Of a stretch of 64,000 bases of DNA, positions 33,677 to 44,445 are shown one piece after another (positions within the stretch are counted from its first letter, which is position 1; each line of letters starts with the position of its first letter). Origin of the DNA: Paramyrothecium sp. XJ0827. Taxonomy: Eukaryota > Ascomycota > Sordariomycetes > Hypocreales > Stachybotryaceae. The translations under genes and the position numbers were made by a program. The notes beneath the pieces are model-generated. The model was not told the DNA's origin. It saw only the letters and a list, made by a program, of their open reading frames with translations, and made no database searches. Where the stretch lies: positions 1,240,001-1,304,000 of the forward strand of contig JAJFPB010000002.1 in the NCBI GenBank assembly GCA_020881915.1, written 5' to 3'.

Positions 33677-34867
33677 ATGGCGTCGCAAGTCACCCCGGAG
33701 GTCCAGCAGCGTCACCAGACCTGCAGGATGCCTGGATGCGGTGCCGCCGCATTACGCAAGGTTGCGGATCGCTGGCGACAACCCGCAGTGCAGCCCCCAT
33801 CGTGGGCCGCTATCCCTCAGACCTCTCCAGAACGTCTAGCTCAAGCCTCTGAAACAGACTCGGACGGCACAAACCTCCCGCACCGAAGAACGTACCTTTA
33901 TCTTGCCTATGGCTCCAACCTCTCGGCCCACACATTCCTTGGCCAGCGCGGCATTAAGCCGCTATCGCAGGTCAATGTATCTGTTCCGACGCTACGTTTG
34001 ACTTTCAGTTTGCCCGGTCTACCGTACTGGGAACCCTGCTTCGCCAACGTCGACTACAGAAAGATTCCAAAGCCCAAATTGCCTGATCCTCGCAACCCTC
34101 CAAAGATCCCACCCATTCCGCCGCCGCATGCAGAGACGGAGTCAGAGTGGGACGATGGCCTCATGGGCGTCGTTTACGAGGTTACTGAGGAAGATTACAA
34201 CACTATAATCAGAACAGAAGGCGGTGGCTCCAGCTACAAGGAGGTGGTCGTTCCCTGCTTGCCGCTACCACCGAGATTCAATGTCCCCGAGAAGCCCCCC
34301 ATCCCTGAGCTTCCCAAGCCATTCCTGGCCAGAACGCTGTTCGCGCCGTATCTGCCTCCAGACGCAGAGCTTCCAGACGACCCACGAAAGGACAAGTGGT
34401 GGTATAGATTTGTAATCGGCCCTCGACGACCCGATCCCGAGTACGCGCAGGCCAGTGCTCGGTATCTCAAGCTGCTCAACGACGGCGCGAGGGAGCACGA
34501 GCTGCCAGATGACTACCAGCGGTACATGGCTTCGCTGCAGCCCTACAAGGTCACCAGCCTGCGCCAGTTGATCGGCAAGTTTCTCTTTCTTGCATTCTGG
34601 GGCCCCATCTTTCTGTCCTTTATCTTGTTCTCTGTCCTTGCGTTTCCTCGTCGAGGAAGTGGTGGCAAGCTACCGCCGTGGATGATGGTCGTTACCACGG
34701 TCTTGTTCAACCTCATCTGGATAAGCTATGATAAAGTCTTCAAACCATTGTTTGGCGATGGCGAGAGAACGCAGGAGACAAAAGATAAGACGAAACGGCA
34801 GGCATGGGTAACGCACCAAGGGACAGATGAAGAGAAGATGGGATTGCTACAGGCTGAGGAGGCTTAA
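33677..34867 (+). CDS. gamma-glutamylcyclotransferase-like protein with C-terminal membrane segments
   Basis: 396 residues from ATG 33677; 16 more in-frame residues upstream begin at a GTG and are not counted. The GGCT fold opens with YLYLAYGSNLSA (about residue 73), the substrate-loop motif of the family. The likely catalytic acid is the Glu in IIRTEGGGSSYKEV. A Pro-rich insert (KIPPIPPPH) interrupts the domain. After PYKVTSLRQLIGKFLFL there are two hydrophobic segments (GPIFLSFILFSVLAF and MMVVTTVLFNLIWISY) that would anchor it in a membrane. Soluble GGCTs cleave gamma-glutamyl amino acids to 5-oxoproline; the GliK enzyme of gliotoxin clusters is a fungal relative, but no such cluster is present here. 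Substrate unknown. Single exon. Confidence 0.83.
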   Translation: MASQVTPEVQQRHQTCRMPGCGAAALRKVADRWRQPAVQPPSWAAIPQTSPERLAQASETDSDGTNLPHRRTYLYLAYGSNLSAHTFLGQRGIKPLSQVNVSVPTLRLTFSLPGLPYWEPCFANVDYRKIPKPKLPDPRNPPKIPPIPPPHAETESEWDDGLMGVVYEVTEEDYNTIIRTEGGGSSYKEVVVPCLPLPPRFNVPEKPPIPELPKPFLARTLFAPYLPPDAELPDDPRKDKWWYRFVIGPRRPDPEYAQASARYLKLLNDGAREHELPDDYQRYMASLQPYKVTSLRQLIGKFLFLAFWGPIFLSFILFSVLAFPRRGSGGKLPPWMMVVTTVLFNLIWISYDKVFKPLFGDGERTQETKDKTKRQAWVTHQGTDEEKMGLLQAEEA

Positions 34868-35638
34868 GTTGCGAGTTTTCTTGTCCTTTTTCTGTGTGTG
34901 TGTGTTTCATTCAATCATGAGATCCGTAGCATTACGATTATGACGAGCTAGTTGAATTGATATGGTATACATGACTGCTATTGTACGCGCCAAAACGTTG
35001 GAGCTTTCCCAACAAGCGGGCGCTAGTTGCAGGCGAGACTTTGGTAGCTTGGGCATGGCGCATTATTTTCTGTCACGGGGCCGCACGAACTGAACCCCAG
35101 CTGCACATCCAGGGTCTGGAAACTTTCTTTCTGCCAGACCTTCATCGCAGTCGCCTTCTGCCTTCCGCTCCCTAACCCCCTGCAGATCAGAAGGGACCAA
35201 TTCCATGGGTCGCACAAGCTAGAAATAGCCAAGACAATTGAACCTCGTATCTCGCCGCCCGTGAAACCCTGCTCTCTACATGTGAAGAAGCCGTCGAGAT
35301 CATCCACAAAGCGAATTGCCCCTCATGCTTCAAGCTGATTCGCATGTGACGAGCCTCGCATCTCGGCCAAATACCGGCGGGGCCGAGCCGTGTTGAGACC
35401 CCACCAAAGATTGAGAGCACCCGCGGCCACCGGCTTTGCCTCATGCGGTAGGCGGTCAACGTCAAGCCACTGCTTCACCGCCTCAGCCACGCCCGCCCCT
35501 TGCCTAATGCGTCATTGACGCCATGCACGCGACCCTCAACAGCTTTACGGACCTTTTCATCCATATAATTGTTGCCCCTCCACCACCGGCGCGCCTTGTT
35601 TTGCCTTTCTCTCCTCTCGTTCATCCCTTTTCGCCTGC
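34868..35638. other. intergenic, 5' region of gpd1
   Basis: 3' flank of the cyclotransferase-like gene, with a short TG run near 34895, and the promoter and CT-rich leader of gpd1. A TATA-like CATATAAT lies at about 35562. No gene recognised. Confidence 0.5.
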
Positions 35639-37051
35639 ATGATTCGATCCTTTGCGGCGCGGCTCTCTGTATCTATTCCTAGGACCTCAATTGTCCAGTC
35701 TTCCAGATACTCTACAGCCGCAGCAAGCAACATGACAGCCTCTTCGCATCTGGGCGGCTCGGCCCGAAAGCACAGAGTGACCGTGGTGGGATCTGGCAAC
35801 TGGTAGGTCCTCTTCGCTTTATGGCTCTTTGCATGTCATGGACCCTAACCGCGACGTAGGGGCTCAACCATCTGCAAGATTGTTGCCGAAAACACTAGGC
35901 AAAACAAGGACATCTTCGAGGAGGAAGTTCAGATGTGGGTTTTCGAGGAAGACGTCACCATACCCAAGGACTCAAAACACTATGACGAATCAGTTGGGGA
36001 TAAGCCTCAGAAACTTACCGAAGTCATCAACAAATACCACGAAAACACCAAGTACCTCCCCGGCATCGCCCTCCCTCCCAATGTTGTCGCCAACCCCTCG
36101 ATCCACGACGCTGTCAAAGACGCTTCCATCCTCATCTTCAACCTCCCCCATCAGTTCATCGGCAACGTCTGCAAACAGATCCGCGGCCACATGCTGCCCT
36201 ACGCCCGAGGAATCAGCTGCATTAAGGGCGTCAATGTGTCCGAGGACGGCGTGAGCCTCTTCAGCGAGTGGATTGGTGACGGCCTTGGCATCTACTGCGG
36301 CGCGCTGAGCGGTGCCAACATTGCCAACGAAATTGCCGCCGAGAAGTGGTCCGAGACCACAATCGCTTACGACCCCCCACCGATGGACAACAGCAGGAAC
36401 CCTACGCCGCGAACGGCGAGCCCCAACCCTGGCGTTCCGGAGGGCACCGAGATGCAGCACCGGGATGCTCGTGGCCGCACATCTAAGACGAAGCTGACGC
36501 CTCTTCCCGCTGACTACCCACCTCTGGACCACGAGTGCTTCCGCAAGCTCTTCCACAGGCCATACTTCCACGTACAGATGGTCTCCGATGTCGCTGGTGT
36601 GTCACTTGGCGGTGCTCTTAAGAACATTGTTGCCCTTGCTGCCGGATTTGTTGACGGCCGTGGCTGGGGCGACAACGCCAAGGCTGCCATCATGCGCATT
36701 GGCCTCATGGAGATGGTCCGCTTCGGTAAGGAGTTCTTCGGGCAGACCGTCGAGACAGCGACGTTCACCGAGTCCTCAGCAGGCGTTGCCGATCTGATCA
36801 CCTCCTGCTCCGGTGGTCGCAACTTCCGATGCGCCAAGAAGGCCGTTGAGAAGGGCATCTCTGTGGAGGAAGTCGAACAGCAAGAACTGAACGGACAGAA
36901 GCTGCAGGGTACCTCGACCGCCTTCGAGGTCAACAGCTTCCTCAAGGCCAGGGGCCTGGAGGATCAATATCCTTTGTTCACCGCTGTAAATGATATCTTG
37001 AAGGGCACGAAAAAGGTTGATGATATTCCTAGCCTGGTAGCAGATTCTTAG
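35639..37051 (+). CDS. gpd1: NAD-dependent glycerol-3-phosphate dehydrogenase
   Basis: Exons 35639-35802 and 35860-37051; 57-base intron (GTAGGT..CGTAG, phase 2) inside the NAD-binding loop, restoring [17 protein letters not shown]. 451 residues from the first ATG. The enzyme reduces dihydroxyacetone phosphate to glycerol 3-phosphate, feeding glycerol (osmolyte) and glycerolipids. Features seen: GxGxxG-type loop, [21 protein letters not shown], the catalytic Lys region [18 protein letters not shown], and [17 protein letters not shown] filamentous-fungal insert lies around [15 protein letters not shown]. The first 31 residues are Arg/Ser/Ala-rich without acids, like a mitochondrial presequence, and are followed by a second in-frame ATG at 35732 ([10 protein letters not shown]) that would give a 420-residue cytosolic form. 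Confidence 0.95.
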
Positions 37052-38092
37052 ACGACAGAACCAGCCTGTTGGCCTTGATTAGATATACTATTGAATGCAA
37101 GCGATATTCATGACGTTCCCACTGTGCTGTGATAGAAAGGATGGGGTTAGATCCATATTCCTTGGCGCGGTTATGCACAGTCTCGCTTTGCGCAGTCGAC
37201 ACTGCATATCCTACAACCTGTGGTATAATTATCACCAGACGTACATTCTACTTTCTCTTTTGAAACAGAAAGTCTCATGTGGCAGCGGTAACAGTAGTAT
37301 TTGCCATTGGCAGATTTACGGTCCCAGGTACTTGCTACTTCTTTTAAACAGCAGCATCATGCAGATATAGTCTGCATGAGGTCGAGGTTTCAGCACATAC
37401 GACCATACCTACAAGAAAACATCGGATCCCGTTCGCTCTCCGGTAATTAAGCTTGTAAGGGGCAGATTAGTAGTTGGGTCGGTGACGACCAGCGAATACC
37501 GGCTGTTGTATGTTCTCTTTTTGCCTCAGGGGCGTCTTTTTGTTTATTTGGTTTGTTTCCTTTGCATGAGAGCGAAGAGATGTTGTCAGGACATCTTTTC
37601 TAGTTGCAGGTCTCCTTGATATTTGGGCTAGTTGGTATGATAACCCTATCTATACAAGAGCGTTAAATTCGCTTCTTCTTAGACTAGGTACAGCAACTCT
37701 ATGAATAGGACAAGAGCAGCGGCTTAGTTTGAATGTGATTATCACAGATTTGTCCCTCTTGTAGCTAAGCTATCTGAAGACTAGCCGCATCGCGGCAATA
37801 ACCTCACGGTCTGCTGATGAAATCACCGACTACCTTGGAACTCATAGTGTACAGAATGACATGTTTTCTCCCCAAACTGTTGCTGAATCCATCAAGTCCT
37901 TTGGCTTGGGGATGAAGTTTTAATTAGCTACTTAATTATTGACAAGACTAGACACACGTCAAGAATCTTACTTTATTCCATTATAAAAAACTCCGAACTT
38001 GATTGGAACACTGCGTGACAGACAAGTAGTTGTTGTTGCCGTATTGGCTGATTGTATGATTGAATGACATTGAACACCGCAGTGACATATGC
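37052..38092. other. AT-rich intergenic region with a short ORF remnant
   Basis: Composition is clearly more AT-rich than the flanking genes, especially 37390-38060. An open stretch of about 52 codons at 37766-37922 encodes ITDYLGTHSVQNDMFSPQ and ends at TAA; it has no ATG at its head and may be a gene relic. Otherwise nothing seen. Confidence 0.4.
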
Positions 38093-39121
38093 TTACGCTA
38101 CGGCTTTGTCGTACTGTTCCTGCAATAATCCCGCCGGGCGATCCACGAATGGGTAGAGTGACCTCATCTCATAGTTTTTTCTTGTTTTGATGTGCCTGTT
38201 CCACATTTCGTTGCCCCCACGTAGTCCATCTCCAAAATCTCTCCAGGTGTAGATAGTGAGCACTTTTCTCAACTTTGACACCACGATCGTGAAATCTGTG
38301 TGACAGCAATGGCAGGAACCCGAGATCGGTTTTTCAGGCTGGATGAATGCCTGCGCAAGCGACATCTCAAGCCTGACCGACAAAGGCCACCTCCTCGGAG
38401 GGAGACCCCTGTGGTCGAGTTCTTCAAGCTTGTAGATGCGGGCCGCGGTAAGATGAGGACAGAGTGAGAAGCTGCAGGCCTCAAAGAATTGCCTTGTGAT
38501 TCGAATGCCTCCATTCATCCAAACCCGCTGCTCATGAAGCATGAAGTGGTCGCCGACTATCCTTGGCAGTGCAAAGTATTCCGGCTGTGACACACCTAGA
38601 CTAGGGATAGTATAATAGGCCAGCAGCTGCCGCAAATAAAACGGATATGTGCGTAGTCGCGCAAGTTTGAGAGCAATCTGAACATGGTAGTCGCGAAATT
38701 CGAAAGGTCTACCGCAGACCGGTAACGCTATGATGCCTTGCAGTGGGCCCTGCGCGGTATGGTAAGGCAGATTCCCTATTCTCCACGACGAAGTTGGTGT
38801 TCGCCAAGTATCGATACGGTGCAGTTTGCAGCAACTGCCACAGGCGCAGCTGTTTGGCAAGCTGAAGGCGAGACCCTTCCAAAACATGAGACGATCAGCA
38901 TGCGGGAACCGGTCAAGTCCAAGTTGCCAGTCTCGCCATGCGATCTTGCGCATCGCTCTGGAAGTTTGAGCGAAGAAGAATTGGTCGTGCATTTCGAGGT
39001 GACTCAGGATGAGATAAAGAATCTCGACTGGCATTTCGGAAATAACATCCTTTCCAGGTTTGCGGCTTCGCCTGTTGCGGAGCCATTTAATAGCAACAAG
39101 AAGGCTGAAGATGACTACCAT
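38093..39121 (-). CDS. F-box protein with N-terminal hydrophobic segment
   Basis: 342 residues from ATG 39119-39121. Residues 1-13 (MVVIFSLLVAIKW) are hydrophobic and followed by basic RNRRSRKPGK, resembling a short signal anchor. Residues ~28-65 form an F-box: ISEMPVEILYLILSHLEMHD then FAQTSRAMRKI, the pattern that binds Skp1 in SCF ubiquitin ligases. The rest is a fungal-type C-terminal region with Cys pairs (CACGSCC near residue 96 and CHCCHTDF near 275) that might hold zinc. No LRR or WD40 repeats are seen, so the substrate-binding part is of unknown type. A hydrophobic N-terminus is unusual for an F-box protein; an unseen upstream exon could change it. Confidence 0.72.
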   Translation of the reverse strand: MVVIFSLLVAIKWLRNRRSRKPGKDVISEMPVEILYLILSHLEMHDQFFFAQTSRAMRKIAWRDWQLGLDRFPHADRLMFWKGLAFSLPNSCACGSCCKLHRIDTWRTPTSSWRIGNLPYHTAQGPLQGIIALPVCGRPFEFRDYHVQIALKLARLRTYPFYLRQLLAYYTIPSLGVSQPEYFALPRIVGDHFMLHEQRVWMNGGIRITRQFFEACSFSLCPHLTAARIYKLEELDHRGLPPRRWPLSVRLEMSLAQAFIQPEKPISGSCHCCHTDFTIVVSKLRKVLTIYTWRDFGDGLRGGNEMWNRHIKTRKNYEMRSLYPFVDRPAGLLQEQYDKAVA

Positions 39122-39398
39122 CAATATAACTTGTTATGTTAGACTCATTAGGGGGTAGTCACAGGAAGCACTACAGAGCTGGAGAAATCGAGCCAGGATG
39201 TAAGATGGGGCAAGCAAGTTCATGGCTTTTGTAGAATAATTTACTGGCGCAAGCTTTGTAGGTCCGCATTAAGAATTTGATGATCGGGCAGGGTCTTTCA
39301 CCAAGTATAATGGTCTACCTCGAGATTGCATCGTGGCGAGAAAGCATGTATTCCCGAGGCTCATGAGACTTTCAGCCACTGCAGCCCGCAATCAACGC
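39122..39398. other. short spacer between F-box and lipase genes
   Basis: About 280 bases between two genes read in the same direction; the F-box promoter must lie here or inside the lipase 3' end. Confidence 0.4.
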
Positions 39399-40865
39399 TC
39401 AGGCAACTTGATAACCATCCAAGGCTATTTCCAAGAAGTAATTTAGATCGCCTTGGTACTGGTCCAGGGGCCTTGGTGCGTTGGAGCCAATAGTCTTGAT
39501 GCTGCACTTTCCACCGCAGCTAGTGTTCTTCTTTGCAAACCTGGCATCCAGCCAGTCCAACCAGATTTGTTGCGTCGCGTACATTATTGGGACGTGGTCG
39601 ACACCACCGGCGATGATATACTCAAGATGCTGCCCCGGTTGCTCCTCGCAAGTTCGGTTGACGGCGAGCGAGACAACCACCTCCGGCGTCGCATTGTCTC
39701 TGGTGCCCTGCAGAACAAGCAACGGCCCTTCATATTCTTTTCGTCCAGCTGAGCTAAGGTTTGCCCAGCTTTCAGCCCAGTATGACCGAAGGAATTCCTC
39801 CTTAACCAGGAGCGGCGGCGTTGCGGAAGTAAGCAGGCTGGTCAGCAGTGTTGAAAAGACTGAGTTGCAACCTTGGATCTCTTCAAGGAGTCCGAGGGCT
39901 GCTATTCCAGCATCTGTGAGAATTTCAGACAGCAAAAGGTCCGGGAATACTGATATTATAGATTTGGCAACTTGCAGGAGTGAAATGCTTGCACCCGGGA
40001 TCACTTTTGCCATTTCAAGCGCATCCGTCACTGGCGAACCCGCTATCGCACCGAGATAGCCTGGAATCTTGAGCTTGACCTGCTGCTGGGCGGCTGCCCA
40101 GGCAGCTCCTCCGCCCTGCGAATGACCCACGACGACAAACTCGTCCGACAACTTGTCCGGAAACGCAGCCTGGGCGGCTTGCGCGGCATATAAAAGATCA
40201 TTACCTGCGGCGGGTGAAGACACGTACTGATGCGCAATAGGGGTTCCGTCTGCGTAGTGAGCAACGCCCAGTCCAGCGTAGTCTGTGGCCACCACAGCAT
40301 ATCCCGCCAGAGCAAGAGCATATGGGCCTGAGAACTGGTACCACAGGTTTCGAATATGCGAAGGTGCACATTCTGCGACTATTCCGGAGGTTCCATGACC
40401 CCAAGAGACAAGAGGCGCGACTGAGCCACCGCCGCGGGGCAGATATGGCCATAAAATGTAGGCGGAGACCGGAACTAGAGTGCCATTGAGTGTTTTGGAT
40501 TGATACACGATTCGAGATAGCGCAAGGGTGGGTGCAATCGTGTAAGCAGACGTCTCGGTAAACTCCTCGACTTTCAGAACAGAGCCCGCAGAAGCATTGT
40601 TGGACTTTTCAGGCAGGTCGATATAGAAAGGGTCCGACAGCACCGATCCAGTAGCCCAGTTCGTTTGCTCGAAACGGACCGCGATGTTGATGTTGTTGGC
40701 GGCTACGTCGGAAAGACTGAGTGACGCGATCTGCTCATCGGAGAGCGAAAAAGACGAATTGAAAGTGTTTGTCTGTGGTTGCAAACGCTGCAACTGAGCT
40801 CCAACCAAGAGAGCAAACACAGTCAGCAGCAACGTTATAGGAGTCATGGTGCATAGCATTCTCAT
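39399..40865 (-). CDS. secretory lipase (LIP family, alpha/beta hydrolase)
   Basis: 488 residues, single exon, ATG at 40863-40865; a second ATG at 40847 would also leave a full signal peptide. Residues 1-23 form a secretion signal (MTPITLLLTVFALLVGA core). The body matches the fungal secretory lipase family (Candida LIP enzymes and the lipase A type): SRIVYQSKTLNGTLVPVSAY, an oxyanion-side SWGHGTSGI, and the nucleophile elbow VVGHSQGGGAAW (GxSxG, Ser ~ residue 250). The acid/His region includes GPLLVLQGTRDNATPE and GGVDHVPIMYATQQIWLDWL, with His as the probable base. Several N-glycosylation sequons are visible. It would hydrolyse extracellular esters or triacylglycerols; chain preference unknown. 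Confidence 0.92.
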   Translation of the reverse strand: MRMLCTMTPITLLLTVFALLVGAQLQRLQPQTNTFNSSFSLSDEQIASLSLSDVAANNINIAVRFEQTNWATGSVLSDPFYIDLPEKSNNASAGSVLKVEEFTETSAYTIAPTLALSRIVYQSKTLNGTLVPVSAYILWPYLPRGGGSVAPLVSWGHGTSGIVAECAPSHIRNLWYQFSGPYALALAGYAVVATDYAGLGVAHYADGTPIAHQYVSSPAAGNDLLYAAQAAQAAFPDKLSDEFVVVGHSQGGGAAWAAAQQQVKLKIPGYLGAIAGSPVTDALEMAKVIPGASISLLQVAKSIISVFPDLLLSEILTDAGIAALGLLEEIQGCNSVFSTLLTSLLTSATPPLLVKEEFLRSYWAESWANLSSAGRKEYEGPLLVLQGTRDNATPEVVVSLAVNRTCEEQPGQHLEYIIAGGVDHVPIMYATQQIWLDWLDARFAKKNTSCGGKCSIKTIGSNAPRPLDQYQGDLNYFLEIALDGYQVA

Positions 40866-43393
40866 CGCTGCTTCACTGCCTACGTCGATTTACAGATCGT
40901 AGCGAAAAGAAACTTGTCTGCGGGGAAAACGACAAGCATCCGCAGCCTTATATTAACCTGCCAATCCCCAATTAGGAAGTTCGTTAATGGTTCCGGCTGT
41001 TCGGATATATCACGTAGGGCTGACATGTACTCCGAACAAAGGAGTGAGCAAAACCTTGCCATGTACATCACAGGCTGCATTGTACCTCCACTTATCATCC
41101 GCATAATCAAAGTACACCTTGATTGTGGTATACCTTACCAGGGGTTGCTGAAATCAAACCAGAATGGGATTATCTTATTAAGTTTCCCACGTTTGTGCAG
41201 CCAGGATCCAGACCGCGGGCTTGACAAGCATTCCGACATACGTTATTTGTTGATGGTTTCTGACATTCATTTGTTGCTTCTATGGATGAGATGCCTTTTT
41301 GTGTAAAGCTGTGCTTAATACACCAAATGCTTGCTCCGTACTGTTATGGTTGAAGGATTATAAACCCTGACTCTTCAAGATTTAGCCTGAAGGTGTCTGA
41401 CACGAAGTCAGAACCCTACAATGCTACTGGCTTTCACAATAGCCTATCTTGCAATCGCATGCAGCTACAGTCATCTTCATCGAGTAGCATAGGGAACTCG
41501 TATTCTTCTGAGGCCGTGATCTGCCTCGTCCAGTGCGACCAATCAGCAGCACTCGTGCAAACTCCTGTATACCCTGCTGTCAATGGGTATTTGGACGCTT
41601 CAATCTCTCCGCGGCTCGTGTATGTAAACAATCGTGCAACGTCCTATAAGCAAGCTTTCAAATGATTCAAGAGCGTCCGTGATAGCCCTGGAAAAGACCG
41701 CAAGCCCAGAGCGTAATCATCTCAGCATGACACATCATTAGGACATAGGCTTTCTTTTTGATGCCCAACTCGTAACTATGATATAGTAAAATCAGTAAAC
41801 AAATGGGATCCCAAATTGACAATCCCAAGCTACAGGTTAGGTTGCTTGACATGCACCTCCATGACATTGCCATGAATGTGCTGTTACCTGGCGAGCATGG
41901 ATCTTGGGACGAAACGTAGGGGTAAGCAGAACTCGCCTCACCGAACTTCAGGACGTTATTCACCGGGCTAACATTACGCCATGCGGCTCTTGTACCTACG
42001 GCGAACGACTCATCTATCTCGAGCTACACAGATTACTTGGCACTGTGATCATGGAGGATGATCGAGTCGGGGCGATGCTTGATACCTGCTTAGGACAATG
42101 TCACTTGGTGGTCAGCCAAATGCCCTGTCACAGGCTCATCTCACCTGTGCTAGGATCAGCAGCTACGCCGCAAGAGCCTGGGCGCCATGTGCATAACCCT
42201 GTCGCATCCTGGGACGGGTAAGAAAGATTTCGCCGAGAAGCACTCTGCATGGGTCAGTCTTGCAGAGCCCCCAGCACTTTCTTCCCAAACCAAAGCTTGT
42301 TCTTCACCCCTTTCCTCGAGAAGGCTCTTCGGGACGATACCCGGAATTGCATGAGCCAAGCAACGCCCCTTCAGCAAGCATCGTTCTCGTCACACGCGGC
42401 TAAAGCACTGGCTGACCGTGGAAGGCGGTGAGGAATTCGTGGCTCAGACCGTGGCCGAAGAGCTGATGTCGATCGGCAGGCCAAGTACGGAATTCATCCG
42501 ATCACCCACATCTGCGACAGCTCGACCGGGCCACGATCCAGAGGTGCCATTGCAGTTCACGCCCTTGCATTTGCCCACGTTGGTCCCCACCCTCCTTATG
42601 TCCATTGGCAATCCACTTTTATCTCCCGATGGCCGATTAATCTGCGGAGGCGCGCATGTGTTATGTTTCCAGAAAAAGATCTTCCTACCGTACTGTGGTA
42701 CGATGGAGTTTGTCGATCTGACGGTTAGTCCCGCCCGCAGATCACTCTCCATTTGTCCTTGGGACTGATGCCCGTTTGAAGATGACAAGTGACTGCAGAA
42801 TGGACAAAAGCCAAGCGAGATCATAGTGAGATCGGTCAAGGCTTAGCTCGCCGAGACGGGGAGTAAATGCGACGGCGGGTGCGAACGTGATCCTGGAGAG
42901 TTTTCGCTTGATCACAGTTCCACTTCGCCCGAGCAAGCGATCATACGAATCCCATGCAAGATTACGGGCCTTCGTGATTGCCATTCCCGGGACAGCTAAA
43001 TACCTTGTCACAGCTCACAGCCAGGATTACTCTTGCGGCAAGGGTTTGCTTAACAATGGCAAGACTATGATACGTGGAAAGGCTCACACCGAGACGCGTG
43101 TCGACCAAACGGGAAACCCTTGGGGCCCAGCCAGTCAGACGCCTGGACCATGCAAGGTGTTTTAATTTTGATTCTTTATTTATTCTTCTTGGTTGAGGAT
43201 ACGATGAGGCGGACGATGCGTCATTCCTGTTGAGCTGGGCGAGCCGTTGCATGTAACCTCAGCCCGTCCGGTGACCCCCATGCTGTTGAAACCGCCCAGC
43301 ATTGTGTGGACGGACGAGGCTGCGGATAAGGACAAACGTCCCATGACTTTACGAGGTCCGCGTGCGTCTGTGCTGTCGACGCCCGCGCTTGGC

Positions 43394-43428
43394 GTGTGCG
43401 TGTGTGTGTGTGTGTGCGTGTGTGTGTG
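43394..43428. repeat. GT dinucleotide microsatellite
   Basis: About 35 bases of (GT)n interrupted by two GC steps. Confidence 0.9.
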
Positions 43429-44287
43429 AGTGCAGCCTCACAGCCGACTCCTTGGTGGCCGGTCATTCGCTTTCGCTTCCGTCGGTGGCCAAAGGCGTCG
43501 AAACTATTGGAGTGTGCCGTGCTCCCCGACGCCACCACCCCTGCAAACCGGGCTGTCGGAGCTCGTGTGGTGCTTACTGTGAATGGCTTGGCCCTATGCT
43601 GGGAGCGTTGCATTGCGCCGCGGAACATGAAGCGGATTTCTGTCGAATGCTACCAATGCGACGGATGCACTTGCATGCGGCCATCAGGACCAGCGACATA
43701 TGCAGCCGTCGACATGTTGTGTTACATGCCGCCTCCTGTGACGCAATCGAACAGGAGACGGATGCCCAATTCGACGAAGCCGACTGTGGACGGCTTGACA
43801 TGGCCTCTGCGGCACGAAAATCAAAAGAAAGAACAAAGCAAATTCTTCTTCCGCAAGCCAAACTCTGTACGTAATGAACCGCCCCCCTGTTACCTCGTCT
43901 GAGCTGGCTCTCCCGTCCATGTCCACTCGGCTTGATATCCCTGGGATTTCAAACCAAAGGCAGCCTATTCGTCTTACTTCCCTCGGCTACCTCCTTTGGG
44001 GTGCCTACGTCCATTTTTAACGTCGACTCACACAAGGCAGACCTGCAGGAGTGTAATGGTGGGAGACAGGAAGCAGGGACCATGATGTCCGATCCTTGCT
44101 CTGGCGTCTGGCTTCGCTTGGACGTTGGTCGAGTGCATTGAGAGATAGGTCACGAACCGTATCCTCCGATGCGCGAGCTGAGCCCTCCAAGACCAGGGTC
44201 GAGTAGGCTGCGCGGCCTCGTACGTAAATGGAACTCCGAGTCTCGCATTCTGTCCCAAAATGGGCGTTTGTAGAGCATGATATCTGG

Positions 44288-44295
44288 TATATAAA
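44288..44295 (+). promoter_or_regulatory. TATA box candidate of the peroxidase gene
   Basis: TATATAAA lies 151 bases before the peroxidase ATG, a usual distance for a regulated fungal promoter. Confidence 0.5.
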
Positions 44296-44445
44296 GGCCT
44301 TGATGAGTCCCGAGGAGGAGTCCATCTTGTGAAGACCCCATCAGACGCTGTCAACCACTCACAGGATTAGTTTCTACAAGCAATCTCAGGATCGCCCTTC
44401 TTTCTGTCTTCCAGTCCCTGATCTACTTCCCTCGAAACGATCAAC

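Larger units (their letters stand above)
40866..44445. other. 3.5 kb without a supported gene
   Basis: Lies between the divergent lipase (-) and peroxidase (+) genes. It holds many overlapping ORFs of 60-170 codons, none with a recognisable domain or consistent splice structure. The segment 43394-43428 is a GT microsatellite. The right end is the peroxidase promoter with a TATA box. Confidence 0.5.
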
